Notes: generated by a model not told the origin, from the letters alone. Shown: positions 29,710-41,448, counted from the stretch's first letter. The stretch: DNA of 64,000 nt from Serpens gallinarum (GCF_014836765.1 NZ_JACSQG010000001.1:616896-680895), one strand, 5' to 3'. Made by a program: numbers and translations.

Positions 29710-31344
29710 TTATGACGTTATCGTGAAACCCGCCGACAGGAGGGGGCCAAACAGGCGGACCTGATTACGGCCGCCACGCTTGGCCTGATACAGCGCCTCG
29801 TCGGCCTCTTGGCCGAGCGTCGCCGTGTCCTGATCGCTCAGCTCCGCGATACCGCAGCTGAAGGTACAGCTCAGGTCATCGGGCTGGGCCGGATGGCGCA
29901 ATTCGGCGAAGCGCTGGCGAATGCTGTCGAGCACCTTGGCGGCGGCGGTGGCGGTGGTATCCGGCAGGATCACGGCAAATTCTTCGCCACCGTAGCGGCC
30001 GATCAGGTCGGTCTTGCGCAGGCGTTGCTTGAGGAACAGTGACAGGCTTTTGATCACGCGATCGCCCATGGGATGACCATGCTGATCGTTGACCTGCTTG
30101 AAATGATCGATGTCGATCATTGCAAAGGACAACGGCCTGCCGTCGCGGCGGGCACGCACGCCGGCATCTTCGAGCAGCTGCAGGATATGCGTGTGGTTGT
30201 ACAGGCCGGTCAGGCTGTCGCGCACCATGTGGGCTTTCAGGTTGCGGGCGCGCTGAGCACGGTTGCGCACCGTGGCAATCAGGTGATGGGGCTGGGTCGG
30301 CTTGGTGAGGAAATCGTCGCCACCTTCATTCATCGCATCGAGCTGTTTGTCCAGGTCGCTTTCGGCCGACAGGTAGATGATGGGCACGCTGACGTAGCGT
30401 TCATCCTGGCGGATCAGCCGGGCCAGCTCGGGGCCGGTACAGTCGGGCATGTAGAGGTCGAGGATAATCAGGTCGGGTTGGAATTCGGCAAGGACTTCCA
30501 GGGCATCGATCGGTTCATTGAGCGCGCGGGTGATGATTCCTGCGCTGTTGAGGATGCGCTCGGTATGCGTGGCCTGGGCACGCGAGTCGTCGATCACCAG
30601 GGCACGGTAGGGTTCCTGGTGGGCGCTGTGGGTGAGCGTTTCGATTTTTTCTAATAAGCAGGAGGCATCCAGGTTGCCACTGAGCAGAGCCACCCCCCCG
30701 GCGCGTACAGCGGCCAGGCGGGTTGGCGCATCGGTTTCGCCTGGGTTGAAGAACAGCACCGGTAACTTGTCGCTGCGCGCCTGCTGCAGCTGCTGGATCA
30801 GGTGCAGGCCTTGGCGGGGCCCGGCAAAGTCGAAGTCCATGACGATAGCCGCCGGGTGGCGCTCGCGCAGTGCGGTGTGGAAATGTTCGGGGGTAGTCAG
30901 CGAGTGCGCCACCATGCCGAAAAACTCCAATTGACGAACCAGGCGTGAAGCCCATTCCTGATCCAGCAGCGCCAGGTAAATCGGCTTGCGCAACGAAGGC
31001 AGAAAAACCTGCTTGTCGTCGCCATAGCGCAGCCCGGTGTAAGCCAGGCGCTGCAGCAACTGATCAAGATCGCTGATCAGGTCACTGTCGAGTCGGCCCT
31101 GGTTGGCTTCGGCTCGCTCCACGCAGTGCTGGATGCCCCGCGCCAGTTCCACATGCTCGACTTGTCCAAAGCGTTCGGCTTGGCGCATCAGCAGCAGGTT
31201 GGCTTCGGCAAGCGAAGCCAGATCTGCAGGGTTCCAGTCGCCGCGTTGCAAACGCTGCCAGAATTCCAGGACCTGACGGGCCTGGTGGATCACGCGTTGG
31301 GCAAAATGCTGTTTGAGACGCAGGCTGGGTTCATGTTCGCTCAT
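29710..31344 (-). CDS. gcbA: Response-regulator diguanylate cyclase, GcbA-like
   Basis: The 544-residue protein has an N-terminal helical region, two REC-like domains (about 115-240 and 245-365) and a GGDEF domain (about 380-535). The second REC has the phospho-acceptor in LIILDLYMPDCTG. The catalytic loop is GGEEF (RYGGEEFAVIL), and the product-inhibition site RKTD stands five residues before it, so it should make c-di-GMP under feedback control. The gene context (chemoreceptor downstream, DUF2333-Nudix-yciH-speA divergent) is that of gcbA/PA4843, known to promote attachment. The start at 31344 (MSEHEPSL) was chosen by domain fit. Confidence 0.88.
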   Translation of the reverse strand: MSEHEPSLRLKQHFAQRVIHQARQVLEFWQRLQRGDWNPADLASLAEANLLLMRQAERFGQVEHVELARGIQHCVERAEANQGRLDSDLISDLDQLLQRLAYTGLRYGDDKQVFLPSLRKPIYLALLDQEWASRLVRQLEFFGMVAHSLTTPEHFHTALRERHPAAIVMDFDFAGPRQGLHLIQQLQQARSDKLPVLFFNPGETDAPTRLAAVRAGGVALLSGNLDASCLLEKIETLTHSAHQEPYRALVIDDSRAQATHTERILNSAGIITRALNEPIDALEVLAEFQPDLIILDLYMPDCTGPELARLIRQDERYVSVPIIYLSAESDLDKQLDAMNEGGDDFLTKPTQPHHLIATVRNRAQRARNLKAHMVRDSLTGLYNHTHILQLLEDAGVRARRDGRPLSFAMIDIDHFKQVNDQHGHPMGDRVIKSLSLFLKQRLRKTDLIGRYGGEEFAVILPDTTATAAAKVLDSIRQRFAELRHPAQPDDLSCTFSCGIAELSDQDTATLGQEADEALYQAKRGGRNQVRLFGPLLSAGFTITS

Positions 31345-31566
31345 GGTGCGCGACTCTTGTTGATTAGAGACACAGGCTATCCGTTCCGGGCGGCGGCGAT
31401 AAGCCACATTTGAGCACGCTGCGTAGCAGCTCTCACAACGTCGCGCCGGCAAGCTGCCGGCCTTCCCTATATAGTGGGTACCGGATCTCAAAACATGCTG
31501 GCGCGCAACCCGCCGGATGAGTCACGGTCGAATCCCTGCACTGAAATAAACTGGAAGGACACTGCC

Positions 31567-32619
31567 ATGTTGGACTGGAAGAACCGCGGCGGCGGCTCAA
31601 ACGACTCTGTAAACGCTACCGGCGCGACGGCCAAGGAACGCAGCTGGTTGGGGCGTGGCCTACTCATCGTCATCGCTGTGCTCCTGCTGGTCAGTTGGGT
31701 CGTCGGCTGGTACTGGAGCCGCGAGCCCGCGCCTTTCGCGGTGCAACAGCACACCCAGGCCGCAGCGCAGCAGGCCCAGCGTCAATTGGTGATTGGTTAC
31801 ACCACGGTGGAAACCCTCAAACAGGTGGCGCGCACGCTGCTCGACAAGCCGGGCGGCTACCTGAGCAATGACATCGCCCCGCCGGGTTTGTGGCTGGACA
31901 ACATGCCCAGCTGGGAATATGGCGCGCTGGTGCAGGTGCGCGACCTGGCGCGGGCGTTGCGCAAGGACTTTGCCCGCTCGCAGTCGCAGTCCACCGAGGA
32001 CCCTGACCTGGCCAAGGCCGAGCCGCTGTTCAACTTCGACAACAACAGTTGGGCACTGCCGCCGTCGGAAGGCGAATACCGCCAGGGTATCCGCGCGCTG
32101 GATCGCTATCTGGCGCGGCTCTCCGATCCGGCCCAGACCCATGCACTTTTTTATACCCGCGCCGACAACCTCAACAACTGGCTGGGTGATGTCGCCACTC
32201 GCCTCGGTTCACTGTCCCAACGCCTGTCTGCGAGCATTGGTCGGGTACGCCTTAACGCCGATCTGGAAAACACCGGCGCCGGCCAGTCGCTGCAGCTCAG
32301 CGAAGACATTGTGGAAACGCCCTGGTTGAAGATCGACGACGTGTTCTACGAAGCGCGCGGTCAGGCGTGGGCGCTGTCACACCTGCTGCGCGCCATCGAA
32401 GTGGATTTCGCCGACGTGTTGGCCAAGAAGAACGCGACCATCAGTGTGCGGCAGATCATTCGTGAGCTCGAAGCCGCTCAGGAAACCATCTGGAGTCCGA
32501 TGGTGCTCAACGGCAGCGGCTATGGCGTGCTGGCCAACCACTCGTTGGTCATGGCCAACTACATCTCACGAGCCAATGCCGCAGTCATCGATCTGCGCCA
32601 ATTGCTTAGTCAGGGGTAA
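31567..32619 (+). CDS. DUF2333 membrane-anchored protein
   Basis: The 350-residue protein has one membrane helix near residues 28-50 after a short charged N-terminus, and a large periplasmic domain. It matches DUF2333, a family without known function in gammaproteobacteria. The start at 31567 (MLDWKNRGGG) has ggaagga upstream. It lies two bases before the Nudix gene, so the two are co-transcribed. Confidence 0.85.
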   Translation: MLDWKNRGGGSNDSVNATGATAKERSWLGRGLLIVIAVLLLVSWVVGWYWSREPAPFAVQQHTQAAAQQAQRQLVIGYTTVETLKQVARTLLDKPGGYLSNDIAPPGLWLDNMPSWEYGALVQVRDLARALRKDFARSQSQSTEDPDLAKAEPLFNFDNNSWALPPSEGEYRQGIRALDRYLARLSDPAQTHALFYTRADNLNNWLGDVATRLGSLSQRLSASIGRVRLNADLENTGAGQSLQLSEDIVETPWLKIDDVFYEARGQAWALSHLLRAIEVDFADVLAKKNATISVRQIIRELEAAQETIWSPMVLNGSGYGVLANHSLVMANYISRANAAVIDLRQLLSQG

Positions 32620-32621
32620 CG

Positions 32622-33158
32622 ATGTCGATTAGCGCAGCCGAACAGGCGCACCGGGCGGCGTCGGATGTCGAATCCGTCGCCTGGGTCGACGAGCAGGACC
32701 GGTTGCTGGGTTGCCTGCCGCGCGCCGAATTACGCGCGCGGGGCCTGATTGGGCGCTGCACGTTCATTCTGCTGTTCAATTCGGCCGGTGAGCTCTGCGT
32801 GCATCGGCGGGCCCTGAGTAAAGCGCTGTATCCAGGCTACTGGGACGTGGCCGCCGGTGGCATGGTGGATGCCGGAGAAGACTATGCCCAAGCCGCGGCC
32901 CGTGAGCTTGAAGAAGAGCTGGGCATAGCCGGGGTCGAGCTACGGGCCCATGGCCGTTTTTTCCACGACACACCGGGCAATCGCCTGTGGGGCGCAGTGT
33001 ATTCGACGGTTTCCGACGCCGCGCTGCGCCTGCAAGCCGAAGAAGTACTGGAAGCGGTCTTTCAGCCCGTAGATCAAGTGTTGGCGAGCATTCCAGGGCA
33101 GTCTTTCTGCCCGGACTCGCTGCAGGCGCTGCGCCTGTATCTGGATTCCCTTTCGTAA
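32622..33158 (+). CDS. Nudix hydrolase, YfcD-like
   Basis: The 178-residue protein has the Nudix box (GGMVDAGEDYAQAAARELEE, then ELGI) near residues 85-107. The N-terminal segment (AWVDEQDRLLGCLPRAELRARGLI) and the YPGYWDVAAGG stretch resemble E. coli YfcD and the isopentenyl-diphosphate isomerase-like Nudix group. The substrate is unknown. It follows the DUF2333 gene by two bases. Confidence 0.9.
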   Translation: MSISAAEQAHRAASDVESVAWVDEQDRLLGCLPRAELRARGLIGRCTFILLFNSAGELCVHRRALSKALYPGYWDVAAGGMVDAGEDYAQAAARELEEELGIAGVELRAHGRFFHDTPGNRLWGAVYSTVSDAALRLQAEEVLEAVFQPVDQVLASIPGQSFCPDSLQALRLYLDSLS

Positions 33159-33342
33159 GCTGGCCGCGCCCCCTTCGTCTGGCTGGATACGCAGGCACGG
33201 CGGCAGCCCATCGGCTCGGCAGCGGCGCGCCAGAAAGACACCCCACTGGCGGGGTGCTCATCCAGCTGTGGTGAACTCGCCTATCTTTTTGAGTCGAGCG
33301 ACGCCGCCTTACAACTCGGCGCCGTCGTCGCCTGTGCACCGA

Positions 33343-33371
33343 TTGGGGCAGGGCGTGTTTGTCGTTACACT
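33343..33371 (+). promoter_or_regulatory. Candidate sigma70 promoter of yciH
   Basis: TTGGGG (33343-33348) and TACACT (33366-33371) are separated by 17 bases and lie 32 bases before the yciH start. Confidence 0.4.
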
Positions 33372-33402
33372 GCGCGCCCCGTGCTCTTGCGAGGACTTTG
33401 TA

Positions 33403-33774
33403 ATGTCCAAGAAAACCTCTTCCTTCGCCGCTTTGGGCGGTTTGGTTTATTCCACCGATGCCGGCCGGCATTGTCCCGATTGTGGCCAGCCGCAGGCCGC
33501 TTGCATTTGCTCGCAGAGCCAGATTCCCGCTGGCGACGGTATTGCCCGTGTCCGCCGCGAAACCAAGGGTCGCGGCGGCAAGACGGTCACCACCATCACG
33601 GGCGTGCCCCTGGCCGAAGCGGAACTCAAGGAGCTGGCCAGCGCGCTGAAGAAACGCTGCGGCTGCGGTGGCGGTCTGAAGGAGGGCGTGATTGAAATCC
33701 AGGGTGAGCATGTCGACTTGCTGCTGGACGAACTGATCAAGCGTGGCTTCAAGGCCAAGAAATCCGGCGGTTGA
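33403..33774 (+). CDS. yciH: SUI1-family translation factor YciH
   Basis: The 123-residue protein is the bacterial SUI1/eIF1 relative. Two CxxC-type pairs near the N-terminus (HCPDCGQPQAACIC) could bind zinc, and the SUI1 fold follows with VRRETKGRGGKTVTTITG and KKRCGCGGGLKEGVIEIQG. E. coli YciH can influence initiator selection and translation under stress. The start at 33403 gives the usual length. It lies between the Nudix gene and speA as in P. aeruginosa. Confidence 0.95.
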   Translation: MSKKTSSFAALGGLVYSTDAGRHCPDCGQPQAACICSQSQIPAGDGIARVRRETKGRGGKTVTTITGVPLAEAELKELASALKKRCGCGGGLKEGVIEIQGEHVDLLLDELIKRGFKAKKSGG

Positions 33775-33875
33775 GCGCCGGTTAAAAAAGCGGCAGCGGA
33801 TAGTTTGCCCACCCTTCCCATTCCCGTATTGAGCTGTCAGGCTCTGGGCGACTTTGAGGTTTGCTGGAGAAAACA

Positions 33876-35786
<1,911 letters not shown>

Positions 35787-35791
35787 TTACC

Positions 35792-35824
35792 CAACCGTAG
35801 GGCGGTCGCGCCGCTCTACGGTTG
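35792..35824. terminator. Hairpin shared by speA and the MATE gene
   Basis: A 14-bp stem with one G-T pair (CAACCGTAGGGCGG / CCGCTCTACGGTTG) spans the converging gene ends. No T-run follows on either strand, so termination strength is uncertain. Confidence 0.55.
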
Positions 35825-37168
35825 CGGTGTCGGCGCAAACCAGCGGTCATGGCGCGCAAGTCGCCAACCCATAGTAGCCAGACAAAGGCCGCGGATGCCC
35901 ATGAAGGTCAGGAACGCCAGCCACAGACCATGATTGCCCATGGGGCGCAACGCCAGCCCCAAGGGCAGGCTCAGGGCCACGGCGATGAGCATGGCATTGC
36001 GCATTTCGCGGGCTCGCGTGGCACCAATGAACAGGCCATCGAGCAGGTAGCTCCAGACCGCAATCAGCGGCAGCAGAGCCAGATACGGCAGGTATCCATG
36101 GGCCACCGCGCGCACCTCGGCAATATCGCTCTGCAGATTGACGAACACCTCGCCACCACTGAAAAACAACAGGGCAAAGAGCAGGCTGGCCAGCAGCGAC
36201 CAACCCCCGCTGATCACCAAGGCGCGGCGCAAGGCAAGCCGGTCGCGAGCACCGATGGCGTGCCCGCACAACGCCTCGACTGCATGGGCCAGGCCATCCA
36301 ATGCGTAGGCGGTGACCAGCAGCCCATTCAGCAGCAAGGCATTGGCCGCCACCGTGGCGTCGCCCAGGCGTGCGCCTTGCACAGTGAACAGAAAGAACAC
36401 GCCTTGTAGCGCCAGGCTGCGGATAAAAATGTCCCGATTCACCGCCAGCAGCGGGCGCCAGTTACGCCAGCGGTGCAGTGCGTGAACGTCCAGCCGGCCC
36501 GTTTGCTGACGCAGGGCCAAGCGCGTCAGCAGCAGGCCGAGCAAAACCCCGCTCCATTCGGCGAGCACCGCCGCCCAGGCAGCACCGGCCACGCTCCACT
36601 CGAGGCCAAGCACAAACCACAACGACAAGACAATATTGGTGATGTTTGTGGTGAGCAGCACGGCCAGGGGTGCGCGGGCATTCTGCGAGCCGAGGAACCA
36701 GCCGACCAGCGCATAGTTGGCCAGGGCGGCGGGCAAGCCGAGCAGGCGGATATGGAAGAATTCGCGCGTCAGGTCGTGCAGCTCGGCTGAGGGGTTCATC
36801 AGCCCGAGGGCAAAGGTGCTCAGCGGTACCGCCAAGCTGCCTAGCAGCAACGCCAGTAGCACAGCCAGCACCAGGCCTTGCAGCAACACCTGTCGCAAGG
36901 CGCCGCCATCTTCACGCCCACTGGCCTGGGCGGCAAAGCCTGTGGTACCCATGCGCAAAAAACCCAGGGTGCCGACGATCATCACATATAGAGTACTGCC
37001 CACCGCTACCGCGCCGAGTTGGTGGGCGTGGGGCAAATGGCCGGCCACGGCCGTGTCGACCAGTGCTACCAGCGGCACCGACAGATTGGACAGGATCATG
37101 GGGACGGCCAGCGCCCAGACCCGGCGATGGGTCGGAGCATGGCGCCAGGCATTCAACATCACGGACAT
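35816..37168 (-). CDS. MATE family efflux transporter (DinF-like)
   Basis: The 450-residue protein has twelve membrane helices in two halves. The first helix RVWALAVPMILSNLSVPLVALVDTAVAGH is split by the conserved Pro-Met-Ile and Asp-Thr motifs of the MATE fold; the segment also contains the DTA triad of the DinF branch. It is expected to export cationic or aromatic compounds by cation exchange. The start at 37168 (MSVMLNAW) has GGAG six bases upstream. The gene end lies within the hairpin shared with speA. Confidence 0.9.
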   Translation of the reverse strand: MSVMLNAWRHAPTHRRVWALAVPMILSNLSVPLVALVDTAVAGHLPHAHQLGAVAVGSTLYVMIVGTLGFLRMGTTGFAAQASGREDGGALRQVLLQGLVLAVLLALLLGSLAVPLSTFALGLMNPSAELHDLTREFFHIRLLGLPAALANYALVGWFLGSQNARAPLAVLLTTNITNIVLSLWFVLGLEWSVAGAAWAAVLAEWSGVLLGLLLTRLALRQQTGRLDVHALHRWRNWRPLLAVNRDIFIRSLALQGVFFLFTVQGARLGDATVAANALLLNGLLVTAYALDGLAHAVEALCGHAIGARDRLALRRALVISGGWSLLASLLFALLFFSGGEVFVNLQSDIAEVRAVAHGYLPYLALLPLIAVWSYLLDGLFIGATRAREMRNAMLIAVALSLPLGLALRPMGNHGLWLAFLTFMGIRGLCLATMGWRLARHDRWFAPTPQP

Positions 37169-37423
37169 AAGGCACTCCACAGCGACCGCCGACTATAACG
37201 GTTGCAGGCACAGCGGACATGCACAGCGGCACTGAAAGTCCCGGTTAGCGTTCTGAACGCTGCTAGTCTGAGCAGGCTTGGGGCAATAACTGCCCTTGGG
37301 CAAGCAACACTCCTTTTCCGCAATCCAGAGGTCCAGAGCTTCGCATCTGGGCCTATCGGTGTGTCTGAAAAGGCCTGGGAACCCCTGCCAGGATGGCGGA
37401 GAAGAACGATAAGGAGATCGGCA

Positions 37424-38578
37424 ATGAAGCGCTGGCAATGTCGCCGGCTGGGTACCGGACTGTGGATGATCGTGCTGATTGGGTTGGCCTGGTCAATGTG
37501 GACTTATCGCCTGGATGCATTGGGTGTGTTGGGCGCCGCTTTACCAGAGTGCTTCGACGAGAGCGCGAGCCCAGCAACGGCAGAGCCGTATGAGACCTTC
37601 GAGCAAGGCATACGCCGCCAGTACGATGGGGCGGGGCGCTTGCTGCGTGAGTTTCAGGTTGATGCCGCCGGCAATCTGCACGGGGACCTGCGCGAGTTCT
37701 ACAGCACTGGCACGGTGCGTTACCAGATGGCCCACGTGGATGGGCGCCGGATGGGCCTGGAAAAATTTTATCGCACGGACGGAGGGCTGAGCCGGATTGC
37801 CTGGATTGATGCCAATGGCCGCGAACGGGCTGCGGCGAGTTTTCTTGTCGACGGTCAGTTGAGCAACCTGCAGTGCGGCCATCGACCCTTGCTGGAGGAG
37901 TTGGATCGGCAGTGGTGCGGATTTGCCGGGCAACCCAGCGAAGTGGTGCTGCACGGAGAACATGGGCCGGTGAGGCAGGAAAGCTGGCTGCTCGGTGAGC
38001 TGCAACGTCGCGACGAGCTGGACGAATGGGGGCGTTTGCGCAGCTCCTTTCGGCTGATCAATGACGAACAGCTTACGGTGCGTTATTTCCCCAATGGTCA
38101 GTTAAAAGCGGAAAGTACGTTTCGTGGACGAGGCCGGAACCAGGCCGAAGGTCTGCGCGAAGGACGGGAGCGAGAATGGGCAGAAAATGGCCAGCTCGTG
38201 CAGGAAACTGTCTGGAAGCAAGGGCATATCACTCACAGTACTCAGTGGTATCCCAACGGAGAGCTAAAGGAACGCCGCTTTGTGAAACCTGGCACCGAGG
38301 CGACGTCGCAGCCGGTGCTGCGGGTCGAGCACTACTGGGAAAACGGCAAGCTCAGCTACCGCGGCGCCCAGAGAGGAGGCGTTGGCGTGGGCAGCCACAA
38401 GCGTTTTGACGAGCAGGGACGTTTGCGACTGGAAATTCGCCTGGATCCCAATGGCACGCCGTTACTGCGCATCGAGTATGACCCCCAGACCGGCGCCGTG
38501 CTGCAGTCCGAACATCTGCAGCCAAAGCAAGGCGGGACCTCCGACACTGCTGCGCCACATGGGCGAGGCTATTTCTGA
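37424..38578 (+). CDS. YwqK-type MORN_2 repeat protein, membrane anchored
   Basis: The 384-residue protein has one membrane helix at about residues 12-32 and then repeated short motifs of the MORN_2 kind (for example GNLHGDLREFYSTGTVRYQ, YFPNGQLKAES, WYPNGELKERRF, YWENGKLSYRG). Databases often name this family toxin-antitoxin system YwqK antitoxin, but no toxin partner is visible here. The start at 37424 has aaggaga upstream. A role in the periplasm is inferred from the topology. Confidence 0.82.
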   Translation: MKRWQCRRLGTGLWMIVLIGLAWSMWTYRLDALGVLGAALPECFDESASPATAEPYETFEQGIRRQYDGAGRLLREFQVDAAGNLHGDLREFYSTGTVRYQMAHVDGRRMGLEKFYRTDGGLSRIAWIDANGRERAAASFLVDGQLSNLQCGHRPLLEELDRQWCGFAGQPSEVVLHGEHGPVRQESWLLGELQRRDELDEWGRLRSSFRLINDEQLTVRYFPNGQLKAESTFRGRGRNQAEGLREGREREWAENGQLVQETVWKQGHITHSTQWYPNGELKERRFVKPGTEATSQPVLRVEHYWENGKLSYRGAQRGGVGVGSHKRFDEQGRLRLEIRLDPNGTPLLRIEYDPQTGAVLQSEHLQPKQGGTSDTAAPHGRGYF

Positions 38579-38613
38579 GGCGCGTATTGAGCACCGCAAC
38601 CGATTGGCGCGTC

Positions 38614-39099
38614 TCAGCGCTGGGCCGGTGCAGGCCAATCGAGTACGCCCGAATCACTGAAACGCGCCGAGCCGAGCATGCTGCCGCCGAGCTTGCCGCG
38701 GATCACATAAGGCACGCCCTGGCCGGGCTGATAGCCTGCCAGCCCCCAGGTCTGACGCAGGGCTGAAAAGGCGGAAATGGTCACCGGCACTTCGATCAGC
38801 GTTTCGCCGAAACCGGCCACCTTGCCACGCTGATCGCTTACGCCGCTGGCCAGCGGCTGGCCGTTGATGTCCAACTCAAGCGCCACGCCATGAAAGTCGA
38901 TGCTGGTGTCATTGGGGTTCTGCACGCGCAATTTCACCTTGAAGCGCACTTCCAGGCCCTGTCCCGCTAAAGGCTCCAGGCCGGCCAGATCGATCTTCAA
39001 CGGATCGCGAGGCGCCAGGTTGGCGCAGGCGGCAAGCGTGGCCAGCAGCAGGGCGCTGATCAGCACACGCGAGATTCGGGACAGCGAACGACTGGGCAT
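38614..39099 (-). CDS. LEA type 2 (LEA14/WHy domain) lipoprotein
   Basis: The 161-residue precursor has a lipobox (LLATLAAC) after a short signal segment and a single WHy/LEA14-like beta-sandwich domain (NPNDTSIDFHGVALELDINGQ, then VPVTISAFS). Such proteins are linked to desiccation or stress in plants; in bacteria their role is unknown. It converges on the YwqK-type gene. Confidence 0.85.
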   Translation of the reverse strand: MPSRSLSRISRVLISALLLATLAACANLAPRDPLKIDLAGLEPLAGQGLEVRFKVKLRVQNPNDTSIDFHGVALELDINGQPLASGVSDQRGKVAGFGETLIEVPVTISAFSALRQTWGLAGYQPGQGVPYVIRGKLGGSMLGSARFSDSGVLDWPAPAQR

Positions 39100-39419
39100 T
39101 GAGGGCTTCCGCTACGGCTATGGGAGAGGTTCGACCTTTAAGATGTTGCTTTGCTCCCGAAGATCGGCGCCGAGTGTAGCGCACGGCAGGTCGTGCGTTC
39201 TGGGCAATCGCGGCTTATACCGGATCACCTCGCCGGCACAGATGAATGGCCGCATCAGGTAGAGTGGCGACCGTTACATTCTCACGCGCCTGGTCAATCG
39301 AGTCGGTATAATCCGGCGCCGCCTTCTTTTGGCGATCCTGTTTTGCTGCAAACCCAACCGTCTGAGTTTAGTGCGTGCCAAGCCGCTCCGACATGCTCGG
39401 ATGGTCGACCTTTGTATAG
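39100..39419. other. Intergenic stretch, possible unassigned promoter
   Basis: No gene was recognised. A perfect TATAAT occurs at 39307-39312 followed by a GC-rich start-like stretch, which could begin a small RNA or long leader, but I see no conserved RNA structure. Confidence 0.3.
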
Positions 39420-39447
39420 CTGTCAAAAAACTGGGTAACCCTAGAAT
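39420..39447 (+). promoter_or_regulatory. Candidate sigma70 promoter of the CoA transferase gene
   Basis: CTGTCA (39420-39425) and TAGAAT (39442-39447) are 16 bases apart. A transcript from here would have a leader of about 178 bases before the start at 39632. Confidence 0.45.
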
Positions 39448-39631
39448 ACGGTGAGCGATTAAAAAGCGGACGTTAAGCGCGGCATGATTCCTTGTGAGGT
39501 TCTGTAGGTTGGGTGGTAGCGACATGGCGTTAGCCTCCCACGCTTGAAGTCCTGACACACTCGAACCGTCAGGGCGCTATGTGATGCGCTGCAGATCCTC
39601 ATAGGCGAGCATTAATTCAGAGGTGGATTTC

Positions 39632-41143
39632 ATGACAACGGATCTAAAAAAGTACATTCGCAATGCTGCTTTCCTGGACAAGGTTGTATCGGCAGAAGAA
39701 GCAGCATCGTGGATCGAAGACGGCATGACGCTGGGTATGAGTGGTTTCACTCTGTTTGGTGAACCGAAGGAATTCCCTCGGGCACTGTCCGAGCGTGGCC
39801 AGAAAGAGAAGTTCAAGGTCAACCTGTTCACCGGCGCTTCCATGGGCCCGGCCGCCGACCAGTCCATGGCTGAGGCGGGCATCATCAACAAGCGCATTCC
39901 TTATCAGGGCAACCCGGTACAGCGCAAAAAGATCAACGCCGGCGAAGTGCTGTACATCGACCAGCACCTGTCGCACATGGCTGAACTGATCCGCCAGGGC
40001 GTCCTGCCGCAAGTCGACTACGCCATCATTGAAGCCGCTGCTATCACCGAAGACGGTCAGATCATTCCGACCGGTTCCGTAGGCAACTCGCCGATTTTCG
40101 TACAAACCGCCAAACACGTGATCATCGAGCTGAACACGTCTGCTCCGCGTGAGTACGAAGGCATGCACGATATCTACGTGCCGGGCGCCGCCGGTGAGAA
40201 TTCGCGTAAAGACATTCCTGTGTACGACATCAGCACCCGAATCGGCACCGTGGGCATTCCGGTCGATCCGGCCAAGGTGCGCGGTATCGTACTGTCCAGC
40301 CAGCCGGACATCCCTTCGCCACTGTTCGAGCCGAACGAAGACACCCAGCAAATCGCTGACAACCTGCTCGACTTCCTGCGCGCCGAAGTCAAGGCAGGTC
40401 GCCTGACCAACAGCCTGGCTCCGCTGCAGTCCGGTGTGGGCTCCGTCGCCAACGCCGTCCTGAACGGCATGCGCACGTCCGAGTTCAAGGATCTGGTGGT
40501 GGCTTCCGAAGTGCTGCAGGACGGCGTGTTCGACCTGATCGACGCGGGTGTGGTGAAGTTCGCTGCCGGTACCGCGTTCTCGCTGTCCAAGAAGCGTGTC
40601 GACAACCTGGCGTCCGACATGGCCAAGTACGCCGGCAAGGTGGTTTTCCGTCCGCAGGAAATCTCCAACCACCCGGAAGTAATCCGTCGCCTGGGTATCA
40701 TTTCTTTCAACACCGCACTGGAAGTGGACATCTACGGCAACGTGAACTCCACCCACGTCAGCGGCACTCACATGATGAACGGCATCGGCGGCTCAGGTGA
40801 CTTCGCCCGTAACGCGCGCATCAGCATCTTCGTGACCACCTCCACCGCGAAGAACGGCAACGTCTCCTCGATCGTGCCGTTCGTGACCCACGTCGACCAC
40901 ACCAACCATGATGTCGACTGCATCATCACCGAGCAGGGTTTTGCGGACCTGCGTGGTCTGGCCCCAGTTGAGGCGGCCGAGCGCATCATCAACAACTGCA
41001 TGCACCCTGACTACAAGCATCAGGCCATGGCGTACCTCGAAGAGGCGAAGGCCCGCGGCGGCCATACCCCGCACGTGCTGGAAAAGGCTTTCTCCTGGCA
41101 CACCAACCTGGCCGAACACGGCACCATGCAACTGAAGAAGTAA
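39632..41143 (+). CDS. Acetyl-CoA hydrolase/transferase family protein (succinyl-CoA:acetate CoA-transferase type)
   Basis: The 503-residue protein belongs to the class I CoA transferases related to Cat1 and YgfH. It has the two-domain structure with the likely catalytic Glu in LVVASEVLQDGVFDLID and the oxyanion/glycine loop in HMMNGIGGSGDFARNA. It probably moves CoA between acetate and succinate or hydrolyses acetyl-CoA, helping acetate balance. The ATG at 39632 has gaggtgg upstream; a GTG nine bases earlier is inside the ribosome site. Synonymous codon choice is strongly biased, as in highly expressed genes. Confidence 0.93.
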   Translation: MTTDLKKYIRNAAFLDKVVSAEEAASWIEDGMTLGMSGFTLFGEPKEFPRALSERGQKEKFKVNLFTGASMGPAADQSMAEAGIINKRIPYQGNPVQRKKINAGEVLYIDQHLSHMAELIRQGVLPQVDYAIIEAAAITEDGQIIPTGSVGNSPIFVQTAKHVIIELNTSAPREYEGMHDIYVPGAAGENSRKDIPVYDISTRIGTVGIPVDPAKVRGIVLSSQPDIPSPLFEPNEDTQQIADNLLDFLRAEVKAGRLTNSLAPLQSGVGSVANAVLNGMRTSEFKDLVVASEVLQDGVFDLIDAGVVKFAAGTAFSLSKKRVDNLASDMAKYAGKVVFRPQEISNHPEVIRRLGIISFNTALEVDIYGNVNSTHVSGTHMMNGIGGSGDFARNARISIFVTTSTAKNGNVSSIVPFVTHVDHTNHDVDCIITEQGFADLRGLAPVEAAERIINNCMHPDYKHQAMAYLEEAKARGGHTPHVLEKAFSWHTNLAEHGTMQLKK

Positions 41144-41160
41144 TCGACCCGCACCACCTA

Positions 41161-41195
41161 AAATCCGATGCCGGGTATCCGGCATCGGATTTTTT
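41161..41195 (+). terminator. Rho-independent terminator of the CoA transferase gene
   Basis: A perfect 14-bp stem (AAATCCGATGCCGG / CCGGCATCGGATTT) with a GTAT loop is followed by TTT. Confidence 0.93.
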
Positions 41196-41448
41196 GTTTT
41201 TGACGTTCACACTCGGCCGGGCTCGAGCGAGTTGGCGCGCCGTCAGGGCACAGCCATTTTGGCCACTGATCAGATTGGCGAGGGCGTCCTGCTCAGCCCG
41301 TACCTCAGCGCAGCCCTTTTCCAGAGCGTGATGGCCAGTGCGCAAGGTGCGCCACACGCAAATCGCTGCGGCTTCTGAACAAGACATCCCGCTGGAAAAC
41401 CGGATAATGGCGGCCAATTCGTCCTGCTCGTTATTCTGGTAATCCCAC
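41196..41448. other. Intergenic stretch before the OsmC-YcaO gene
   Basis: About 250 bases. A minus-strand frame begins at the same CATG as the plus-strand start, but it runs through the terminator into the transferase gene and is not credible. No promoter could be placed with confidence. Confidence 0.35.

Noticed and set aside
37424-38578. YwqK-type repeat protein as antitoxin of a toxin-antitoxin pair
   Set aside because: The family name is historical; no toxin-like gene is adjacent and the protein is membrane anchored.
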